Source of the DNA: Labyrinthula sp. Ha
Taxonomy: Eukaryota > Sar > Bigyra > Labyrinthulida > Labyrinthulaceae
Reading direction: 5' to 3'
NCBI GenBank assembly: GCA_015227615.1
Contig: JAALGZ010000062.1
Location: 1-64,000 of the forward strand
Length of the DNA stretch: 64,000 nucleotides
Shown piece by piece: positions 56,382 through 64,000 of this stretch. A program made the translations under genes and the position numbers. Each line of letters opens with the position of its first letter. Position 1 is the first letter of the stretch. Under the pieces are notes generated by a model. That model saw only the letters and a list, made by a program, of their open reading frames with translations, had not been told where the DNA came from and ran no database searches.

Positions 56382-56690
56382 TTAGTTTTCGACGGGTTCA
56401 GGTTTTATTTTTTTGCTGCGTAGAGCTAGTAAGTAAGAAACTTCCTCTGCGGTAACTTCAGTTTCTGAAAACTTTTTCCTTTTTCTCTTTTGTTTGGTTT
56501 TGGTACAATAAGAGGACAAGTGAAGAGTTAACCTAGGGTCTTTTGGGTCCCTGATAGGACTGGAAGAAAGCTGATGATACAGTTCTGTGAATAGAAGTTG
56601 TTGCATGGTGCAGTTTTTTGTTTGACTTAGTAGGTGGAGGACTAGGGTTGATATCGTTTTTGTTGCGTTGTACAGCGGCTCTTTTTCCAT
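56382..56690 (-). CDS. Small basic protein, probably nuclear
   Basis: A 102-residue protein. The first half is helix-like and hydrophobic-patterned (ISTLVLHLLS, QLLFTELYHQL). A basic nuclear-localisation-type cluster follows (TKQKRKRKKF, about 64-73), then a short helix with VTAEEVSYLLALRSKK and a PEPVEN end. An overlapping frame upstream (56727-56533) is also open but has no ATG, so I prefer this one. The family is not recognised; size and shape recall small chromatin or complex subunits, without evidence for any. It converges with the carrier, with 90 bases between stops. Three CCAAT/ATTGG boxes (near 56723, 56750, 56790) lie upstream, one sharing TTTAACCAATCA with the IMPDH promoter. Confidence 0.55.
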   Translation of the reverse strand: MEKEPLYNATKTISTLVLHLLSQTKNCTMQQLLFTELYHQLSSSPIRDPKDPRLTLHLSSYCTKTKQKRKRKKFSETEVTAEEVSYLLALRSKKIKPEPVEN

Positions 56691-56975
56691 ACGTTTTGCT
56701 TCTTTTTTCTGGTCTTCCTTTAACCAATCAACTTGTTTGTCGAATTTGATTGGATAGTCTTTATATGTCTAGTATCGCCATTAAATGACTTAATTGGTCA
56801 TTTGTAAAATACTGCAGTGATAGAGTTTGTAGAAATAATGATTTGAACTTTGAGGGCATGGAAAGTGTTCCGTGCTAAAAAGTTGGCATTAAGCTTTAGG
56901 GATTAGACCAGGGATAGGATATAGTAATGTTAAAGAAATAATAATATAGAAATACAGTCTGGAGAGTGTTGTTCT
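56691..56975. promoter_or_regulatory. Divergent promoter region with CCAAT boxes
   Basis: CCAAT at about 56723 and reverse copies (ATTGG) at about 56750 and 56790 cluster next to the minus-strand gene. For the plus-strand gene no signal-peptide exon is evident here, although its frame is open back to about 56931. Confidence 0.4.
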
Positions 56976-57536
56976 ATGGCTTCAGGATTATTTACTTGCG
57001 ATGTTCTAGAAAGTACAAGTAACGGTGGAAATCCAGCAGAAGAGGTTAGACCGGATAGAGAGCACTGCTGTATGGAATGCTGTAATGAGTTGAATGACAA
57101 TAACAAAGAAGATTGCAGAAGAGGATGCAGTCAAGCTGCAGTTGATAATCCCGAAGTATGTGATGACAATGGAAATGGAATTTGTTCACGAAGAGGTATA
57201 AACTATTTTCTGGGAAGATTTGCTCCAGATTCTGATGAAAGTAGATTATTTTGTTGTCTGACCCAGCCTCATGATGGAGTTTTTATACGAGCAAATTCTT
57301 CTGTGTTTCTTGAAGAAGATTGTATAGATTTCAAGTTTGATGCTCCTACAAAGTTTCCGACGAAGTCTCCAACTGGTATTCCGACTAGTAGTCCAACTAG
57401 AAGTCCAACAATAGGATCAAATGAAGAAAGTATAGGGGTATTTTCAGAGAGGGAGCAGCAGGTGCTAGTATACTACTCTGTGTTTGTTAATTTTCTCTTC
57501 GTATTGTTTTTAGTTATATACGGTAGCTTAAAGTGA
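56976..57536 (+). CDS. Cysteine-rich surface protein with PT stalk and C-terminal membrane helix (5' end uncertain)
   Basis: 186 residues from this ATG. A cysteine-rich ectodomain contains CCMECC, CRRGC, CDDNGNGIC and FCC motifs, 13 cysteines in roughly the first 120 residues. It leads to a PT ladder (APTKFPTKSPTGIPTSSPT, about 127-145) and one helix at the very end (about 166-183), with a stub of a cytosolic tail. Type I topology demands a signal peptide, but the N-terminus MASGLFTCDVL has none. The frame stays open upstream and already encodes more cysteines (GECCSM), back to a TAA near 56931. So the true 5' end is probably an upstream exon joined at an AG between 56950 and 56962. I could not find that exon. 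The architecture matches the two other PT-stalk proteins of the window. Confidence 0.65.
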   Translation: MASGLFTCDVLESTSNGGNPAEEVRPDREHCCMECCNELNDNNKEDCRRGCSQAAVDNPEVCDDNGNGICSRRGINYFLGRFAPDSDESRLFCCLTQPHDGVFIRANSSVFLEEDCIDFKFDAPTKFPTKSPTGIPTSSPTRSPTIGSNEESIGVFSEREQQVLVYYSVFVNFLFVLFLVIYGSLK

Positions 57537-57871
57537 ATAAATAGAACTAAATTAATATATATATGGAGCAAGAGAGTTTCAATCATTACAAAAATATCCA
57601 GCCTCCGAATTTATGTAATCATTTTTCGATATAGACATGTTTTATTCTCTTTGCTGCAACGAATCTACGATCTCTAATCCGAGAAAAGAAAATCAGAAAC
57701 AGAGAACTTTGCCTTATTCGTAGAATATTTCATTAGCTGCTGTTTTGCTCAGTTCAGAAATACAATACTTTAAAGTGTAATTGATTTGTTATTCACTTCA
57801 TTAGTTGTTGCATTTATGAGCTTGTTGATATTTCGAACAGCACTCGCCTATATTTTGAAAACGTTCTCAAT

Positions 57872-57910
57872 TTCACCAGAAGTAAATTCTAACAAGATTC
57901 TTCTGGTGAA
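57872..57910. repeat. Hairpin with perfect 11-bp stem and 17-base loop
   Basis: TTCACCAGAAG and its exact complement CTTCTGGTGAA. It lies about 335 bases downstream of the Cys-rich gene's stop, so it could be a 3' processing or stability element, or a relic of a small element. No flanking duplication is visible. Confidence 0.45.
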
Positions 57911-59519
57911 GTAGTTTTTGAAGTCATCATGTAATGCCTGAAGAACCCAAATGTAATATAACAACAAGGTACCTAACCTATTATATTTAAGGATTAACCA
58001 TGGAGTACCTTGAGTTCTCTTAACTTTGCCCCACAAGCTAGTCCTGATTCTCTCTATTTTCTGTGAGGGGAATATTGTGGTAAGTAATAGTACATAGGAG
58101 TTAATTAGAACCGGATCCTAACCTTAATGCTTAACTAAGTCATGGAATGTTACTCTCTTCACTGGAATCTACACTGTAACTTTCTGCCGCGGAACTAGTT
58201 TCTGTCCCTCTATGCTATCGGGCTCTCGTGGCATATGCTTTTGTCTCCCTTCGCCTTTCATAGAATAGAATTGGTTTAATGACAGAATCTAGTTTTCTGG
58301 TTGGTCTGTTGGGTTAGATTGGTATAATTTCGACTAGAGGATTGAGATCTTCTCAAAACTGGAAATTATCTGAATCAGATTGAAATTAAATAACAAAACG
58401 CGACATTGCATAGAATAGAAACAGAATAATCGAGTTCGTTATTCACGTATGAGATGTTATGGAGTTCTGAGGAATGTTTGTGACATCATGGACAGGTTTG
58501 GCTCATTCGTTTGTGTAGTTGCTAAGTCTCCGCTCACCCTGGAAGTTGGTTTCCTGGAGATTTGGCATAGTTGTTTGGATTGTGGGAGCACTGGCGTACA
58601 TTGGAAGCCAGAACTGGTGCAGAAAAGGGGAGCTTTGAGTAGATTCTGGCTATAGATGTTGATTTAATTCCTGTCCCTGGTAACTTCTCTTATCTCTGGT
58701 AGTTATCGGGCAGATTTCCTTGTCAGTTGTATCCTGCCTTGCAACATCAACTTGGTAATAAGTAGAATGAGTATGGTCAGATTGTGAATTCCCTTGTCTA
58801 TCTCAAAACATATGAAGAGTGACAGGAAACTATGAGATCAACCAATGAGCTTACTTTGCGATATTTCATAGGGTGGGGTAGGGTGTGATAGTGGAAGAAG
58901 AGTCAATGAAATGAAAACCAAACTATGGACTCAGCTCAAGATTTACGTCTTTCATATCTTTAAAAGCATGTTCAAGTAGCGAAGTGGTACAGGAACCTAG
59001 GGGAAGTTATGGCCGATAATGCAACGCTTAAGTTACATATGCCTGTAGCATTGAACTCTTGAATGTCGCTCAGAGATGTATGATAAGCTAATATACTTGC
59101 TAATTTCTGAGCATATACTAGAAAATGAAAATGATGTCTAATTGAAACATTATGACCCACCATAATAATGACTACGAAATAGGTATTTGAAGTGTCACCG
59201 GAATATAGCAAATAAATTTCAAGACTGACGGTGGAGGATTTCTTATTAACCAGTAGTAATGAATAACCTGTTCGAGTTCTTTAGACCACAAGAAATTGCA
59301 AACTAATGAAAGAGTTCATTGGAAAACTGCTATATGAGTAAAGGAGTGAACAAGCTAGTAATTTTGAAAGAGAAGAAAAATGAAAGATTAATTATATTAT
59401 GTCGACACCACTAGAAAATAAAAATAAGAAGGTTTTAAAATTTTCGTGAAGATTATCTGTTCCCTCATGCAAAACTCATGGTAGTTAAAGGTTTAAACTA
59501 TATTTACACAAAGAGAGAG

Positions 59520-60000
59520 CTTCTATAGAAGACTCGTTTATGGGTGAGAGATTCATGGAGTTATCGCCAATTGTATACAAGGCAAGCTTGGAGAACAGAT
59601 GACGCCCGATGCATATGAGCTGATAAGATTTGGTGGATGTTCAGGAGCAAAACACCAGGACAGGACTCTTAGTGCTTCATACATTACGGGGAACTTGGGA
59701 CAAGATTACTTTATTACATGAAATAATTTGAGGTACAGACAAGAGGCTAAAGTGGATAGTATATTTGCAGAGGTATTTGTACACGCACTAATCACAATAG
59801 ACTGCTACCGCACATATGCAAGTGCAATTATGATTTCGACAGGACAAACCTCAAGTTTGGCTAGGGTGACGTCTTCTATTTTGACAATATGAAATGAATG
59901 GTTGTTTAGTTTTTCCAAACTTAAACTGCAATATAGATGATCAATCAAATGCTTTCAAATTTTTCATCAGTCTTCTCAGAGATGAAAGTAGGAAAGTGCA
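59520..60000 (+). pseudogene. Decayed plus-strand coding remnant, family unknown
   Basis: One frame (about 59550-59990) reads as ordinary protein for some 150 codons, for example IQGKLGEQMTPDAYELIRFGG and EVFVHALITIDCYRTYASA in segments, interrupted by a few stops, all TGA until the end. A second overlapping frame upstream (FKLYLHKERASIEDSF) also looks coding. I recognise no domain. The density of hydrophobic-polar patterning is far above the AT-rich surroundings. It could be a decayed host gene or a transposon part. Confidence 0.3.
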
Positions 60001-60646
60001 GGTGTTAAAACCTTTGTACCTCAGAAACTCACTTTTTTGTTTGGTTTTGGGTCATGCCGAGGTCAGGGCAGAAGCTAACCTGTAATTGTTTGATACACAA
60101 TAAAATCGAAAAACACTGCTAGGAGAGTCCGGTAAACATAAAAGGTTGGATATATATATGATGTCTACCTTTGACTGAGGACGTAAGCTGCTAAGATGGA
60201 CAGCATTTTGTATTATTGCAAGACTCTTCGTTTCTACCTCCTTTTACTTCGTACTTGAACATTTATTGCAACCAATGAACAGCGGACTAATTTATGATTG
60301 GATAAGGTTTAAATTATAAGGTTTAACAGGAGTTCCGTGACTATTGTCAACTGGACCGTGTGGCCTAACCCTACGAGCGTGTAATCGTGTCCTCCTTAGT
60401 GTTGACCCGCTATTGTATTCAAAACTTTGTCGTCTGGATGATATACCCTCTCTTGTGTCTTGCTTGCTTATGCTGGTATCATATTCCTTGCTTGCCTGAG
60501 TCTTCTTCGTTTGTTTTGCAGTCTCGTCTCGATCCCAAAGAATAAGTCTCTCTCTTGAAAAGTCTGATAAGCCGCGCTAGTAAAATTCGAGTTCCAGTAG
60601 TACATGGTCATATTTCCTCTGATCGCATTGCCCAAAAAAATTTACC

Positions 60647-60660
60647 AAATCACGTGATTT
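60647..60660. promoter_or_regulatory. 14-bp palindrome AAATCACGTGATTT (E-box/G-box)
   Basis: Perfect palindrome centred on CACGTG, the target of bHLH and bZIP factors, about 85-100 bases before the coding frame at 60744 and 18 bases after a TTGCCCAAAA element. A CACGTG also lies upstream of the mitoferrin-like gene near 54889. Confidence 0.5.
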
Positions 60661-60743
60661 CGATCTAGGATTGTGACTTACCACAAAAAACAAATCAAAA
60701 ACAATAAATCATCACAAAAAAATAAAAGGGATAGAAAAAGAAC

Positions 60744-61016
60744 TTGGCTCAAAAGGATGTTAGATCGAGTATTGAGGCACTTCTCACCGTGGATGCGGTG
60801 TACAAGAGTCTGCCTGGACCATTAAAGATCAAGGCGCAGAGAATCTTAGCCAACAAAATGGAATTTATTCGTCTTAACATTGATCCAGTTGCATTGAGCA
60901 TGACCGATATTTTAGGTCAGCTAGAGGGGCTCAGAAGTAGAATTATGGATTATATTATGGATTTAGAAGAGGTTGGAGCTGTTGTTCTACGTGGTCTCAG
61001 AGGTTCTAATGAGTAA
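60744..61016 (+). CDS. Small helical protein, conserved-looking, start unclear
   Basis: The frame encodes about 90 residues that look like real protein: an Ala/Leu helix (SSIEALLTVDAVYKSL), a PGPLKIKAQRIL turn-helix, then DPVALSMTDILGQLEGLRSRIMDYIMDLEEVGAVVLRGL. It ends at TAA. There is no ATG at its head. An in-frame TAG sits four codons before the first listed codon (TTG), and the first in-frame ATG is codon 38 (MEFIRLNIDP), which has a good AAA context and would give only 53 residues. I found no 31-33-base intron bringing in an upstream ATG. Options are a non-AUG start, an unrecognised first exon, or a 53-residue protein. The promoter-like motifs just upstream favour an expressed gene. Family not recognised. 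Confidence 0.45.
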   Translation: MAQKDVRSSIEALLTVDAVYKSLPGPLKIKAQRILANKMEFIRLNIDPVALSMTDILGQLEGLRSRIMDYIMDLEEVGAVVLRGLRGSNE

Positions 61017-64000
61017 TTTGGATTTTTCTTTCCAAACGCTCTTCATAACTACATCCTAGGCTTCTATCTTCATGCTGGTTAAGTTTTTGTTTTTATATTG
61101 AAGGTGTGACATACTTTTAGCTTGTTTCCTGTGTTTGATGGTGTGTTTGGGGGTTATTTCGGTTGCATGAAGGTATTTTTGGAGATTTAGTCACTATGAA
61201 TGATATGGAATTTCGTGTTTCTTCATCTTTCCTTTTCAGTTCGTAGTGAATGTTCCAGAGGACTTGTTTCAAGCACAGAAGATATATAACCAACTGTAGC
61301 AACAGCTGCAGTTGGTATATAATCGTTCCAAGTGTTGTTTGCTCACGTTCCAGTTGTGAAGTGGGTATTCTTGGCGCAGTGAGAATTCCTAGTTAGTAAG
61401 GTATATTTTCATGCCTCAAGTTACTGTTTAGTGTTATTCTGCGCGAGTTGAAGGCTCTTCCTATTAGTGCGAAGGGGCGGTTGGTTGGCTCTCACTTTCA
61501 GTTGGTGGATCTTCGGCCGGACCGATAGGTTCTTCGTTATCTTGTATATAATCTATTATCTTTGGATGTGTAAATATTTCGAAAGTTGAGATATTGACTG
61601 AGTTTGTGTCTCTCTGGGAGTTTGATGTTGCTCTTTGTCTTGCTGCTTGCAGTTATTCATCGGCAACTCCCTTTTCTTTGTATTTCGCTATTCGCTCTTG
61701 GACTATTTTGAGTACGTTTATATCTCCATCACCTATCACGATCCTGTTGTCTTTTGTATTCTCTATAAGTTTTTTGATCCTTCCACAGAGAGCGTTGAGT
61801 TTTTTCTTTTCTTTGAATTCATTTACAAGTTTTTAACGTTTTAGGACATTTGAACCGGAGCCATGTAGTAAAATGCTACTCGTTTGACTTATTGTTCAGT
61901 GAAGTTGAGTTTAAGATGTGTTCTATTTGGTAGAGAGCTGGTTTGGCATATTCTATTTTCTGCAGGATAATTTCTGTATCTAGATCAGAGGTGCTAAATA
62001 CAGTACCAACGCATTTGAATTCAGTTACACCTTTTCTTTTTTAAGACTACCATATCACTTTCATTGTTCCTGGAGAGCCGGCTTACTACTTACCGGGTGT
62101 GAAAAAGAGTTAGTGTTCCAGTTCTGGATCTATTGTTTGTTCCATCGCAGAATCTGGATCTTTTATGACACTGAAAAGATATCTCCTCATGAAAGTATTT
62201 GTCGCCGTGTTCACAATAGAATTTGTTTAACAGTTTGTTAATTTACTCTCTTGGTATCTCCTCGTTCACCTCAATAGATCTTTCTATCTTCATGACTCTG
62301 GTCTTCTTTATATTTGACCTTAGGCCGCTGGAAGCTTCTATCCTACGCAGTTGAAATATTAGATCTTGAACTTGCTCAGGTCTTTTGTAGAAGGCCACAA
62401 CGCCATTCAAAAAGGTCATCAGTTGCATGTTCTGACTGTTGAGTGATATATTTCCCAGAGCGTCTTTCCATATTATTTCTATTAAATAGTTTAGGCAAGA
62501 TATGAATGGTATATGAGAGAGATTATCTCCTTGTATAACTAATCTGTGAATGTCCACTTTACTGGATCTGAGTTGAACTTCCAGCATTCTGGACTTAGCC
62601 ATATGATAGATTTACATTATCTTTTTCTGAAGATATTTTTGCACCTTGTGTTCTTTTAATGAGGTTATTATAAAGCGATGGGAGCTGGAGTTAAAAACCT
62701 AATTGAACTCAATAAAAAACGGCTCATTGCGACTTTCTTCTTTGGAGATTTTTCCATTGTTATCTTTAGCACTTCTATCTTATGGATTTTGGATCATCCA
62801 GGTTTGACACCAGCTTCGTACGAAATCAGTCGTTCGATTATTTCATGAACCCTCTTCGCCATTATCTTCATGATTACTTTAAAAGAAGTGTTAAGCAGTA
62901 TGATTGGTCTGTAGTTGCCTGATCTCTGGATTCTCCTTTTCCTTTGTATATGAAGATAACTTTTCCATTGCAGAAATTGGATTCATCATTTTGTTCCAGC
63001 TTTCCTTTTCTGAAGAAGCTCTGGACTATCTTCATTGGGTGCTTCTGGAACTCTTCTGAATACTTTGTGACTTCGTTGGGGATCTTATCTTCACCTGGAG
63101 TCTTGTGGTTTTTCAGTTGTTTTAATTTTTCTGGGATCTTATTCTCAGTTTGACGTTAGGAGTATATTTGCGTAGAGTTAATTTGGATGTTGAATTTTCT
63201 TTATACGTGGTAAATCTCCATTACTTCTCTAGATATTTTACCTGCTTTTGGAGTTACACATCTTTGCGTATTTTCAATATGATTCCTAACCATCTTCAGT
63301 CGCTTATCCACTTGGATTTTATTTCCTTTTCCATTCTTAGAAAGTTTGTTATTATTGGCTTTACGTTTACAGAGCTTTTTTATTATCCTATTGGCTTCTC
63401 TAGTGTTGTTTATGTCAAAGTTTTCTTGGATCGCTGCAGCTTATTTTTCAATCAAGTTCAGTCTATCTTTTCTTGCAGCTGTCACTACTTCTCTGGTCAT
63501 TCTATCTTTTTCTTGTGCAGTTGCTGTTCTCCAGTTTAACCTTTTCTGTCTTAGAAGTTCTATTGTTACCGGAAAGTTGGATCTATGAAAGAATCTGACC
63601 CTTTCTTCTAGGACTACTTCTTCTATAACTTCACTTGTGGCTTCTGATAGAATGTTGTGGTCTACTACACGTACATCACTTGTTTGTCGTATCTTTTCTC
63701 TGAGTTTGAGGTCAAATAGTTTCTTGCTCTGTTGGATTTATGTAAAGAGATCTTTTCTTTTTGTTTGTTTTGGCATCCTGTTGCTGCGTTCTAATTGTAT
63801 TTAATACCTAATTTCCCGGTGGTCTTGTAGAATTCCATTCCAGACTTGTTGAGTTATTCCACTATCTATCTTAAATTTTCTTACATGGCTAGGGTTTGAA
63901 GTTAGGAAGATATCTATTTCTGATCCTTTTATGTTTCTGTTCCTGGGTAGGAAAGTGGTATGTTTGTTGTTTCCAGGTTTCCAGGTTCTGAAGTAGTTGT
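61017..64000 (-). mobile_element. Degraded LINE (non-LTR retrotransposon), open at the right edge
   Basis: Read on the minus strand from the right: the tail of an apurinic-type endonuclease (about 63990-63790, with GSEIDIFLTS and a QDHREI that stands for the usual SDHRPV). Next is the reverse transcriptase: LKNHKTPGEDKIPNE (about 63120-63070), IFIYKGKGE then NYRPIILLNT (about 62960-62890), KIMAKRVHEIIERLIS and a GVKPG (about 62870-62790). QGDNLSH follows at about 62535. The catalytic FADD-type box is degraded to FLNGVV (about 62410), then IKKTRVM (about 62310) and the thumb-like FKCVGTVF...DLDTEI (about 62020-61960). Many stops and frame changes separate these blocks and the catalytic aspartates are lost, so the copy is dead. 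The left limit is uncertain. A further minus-strand frame (61835-61475), ending in a Pro/Glu/Ser-rich tail, may be its C-terminus or a neighbouring element. G+C is higher than in the deserts. Confidence 0.85.

Larger units (their letters stand above)
57537..60743. other. 3.2-kb region with coding-like remnants
   Basis: No intact gene called. It contains a hairpin at 57872-57910, a stretch of higher G+C at about 58140-58900 that reads as proline/threonine-rich protein on the minus strand but is broken, and a plus-strand decayed frame at about 59520-60000. CCAAT boxes near 60277 and 60296, TGTGGCC near 60360, TTGCCCAAAA near 60629 and a CACGTG palindrome (60647-60660) lead into the small gene that follows. 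Confidence 0.4.

Noticed and set aside
56533-56727. Alternative basic frame overlapping the small gene at 56382-56690
   Set aside because: It has no ATG, and its stop falls where the preferred frame continues with a coherent helix and basic cluster.
62944-63588. Plus-strand frames of 69-129 codons near the right edge
   Set aside because: They are antisense to recognisable LINE reverse transcriptase and endonuclease segments.
1-64000. tRNA, rRNA and CRISPR features
   Set aside because: I looked for T-arm type GGTTCRA boxes with pairing arms, rRNA core sequences and regular direct repeats with spacers and saw none; a tRNAscan or Infernal run could not be done here.

Overview
This is a eukaryotic nuclear window, AT-rich (by eye about two thirds A+T), with standard-code genes. 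Most genes are single-exon. Three genes carry GT...AG introns of only 31, 32 and 33 bases. Several surface proteins have Pro-Thr ladder stalks (PTxxPT) before one membrane helix, and one has an ShK-like cysteine module. That combination, a bZIP-like protein with a heterokont-type tail, and the tiny introns (a size known from Blastocystis) point to a stramenopile-type protist. The lineage call is an inference, not proven here.

Layout. Genes sit in tight islands separated by 2-6 kb stretches without convincing intact genes. (1) 4.2-8.8 kb: a small PT-stalk membrane protein, an FAD/folate-type mitochondrial carrier, and a spliced membrane-anchored multiple inositol polyphosphate phosphatase; the last two converge with 19 bp between their stops. 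(2) 14.1-16.1 kb: a secreted choice-of-anchor-B propeller with PT stalk, ShK-like module and membrane helix. (3) 21.9-24.1 kb: IMP dehydrogenase behind a very CCAAT-rich promoter, then a small NPF-motif protein ending in a CaaX box. (4) 27.1-28.5 kb: a bZIP-like protein and a spliced coiled-coil protein 32 bp apart on the same strand. (5) 33.4-37.4 kb: a spliced type I membrane protein of a toroid-like family, the alpha subunit of protein farnesyl/geranylgeranyltransferase, and a small secreted protein. (6) 39.5-42.5 and 47.8-50.9 kb: two paralogous multi-pass proteins of about 1000 residues in tail-to-tail orientation; I do not recognise the family. (7) 55.2-57.5 kb: a mitoferrin-type carrier, a small basic protein and a Cys-rich PT-stalk membrane protein. 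(8) 60.7-61.0 kb: a small conserved-looking frame without an obvious ATG. (9) About 61-64 kb: a degraded LINE on the minus strand, running off the right edge.

The deserts are not empty. About 1.86-4.1 kb holds a decayed plus-strand gene, 59.5-60.0 kb and 32.3-32.6 kb hold shorter coding-like remnants, and 44589-44710 is a 122-bp MITE with 12-bp target duplications. Recurring short motifs sit near gene starts: a GGCCATATGGCC palindrome, CCAAT clusters, TCTCGA and TGCCCAAA.

The genes do not form one pathway. Plausible functional threads are mitochondrial import (two SLC25 carriers), phosphate and nucleotide metabolism (MINPP, IMPDH), protein prenylation (the transferase subunit and a likely CaaX substrate in the same window), and a cell-surface set (PT-stalk proteins plus the two giant paralogs).
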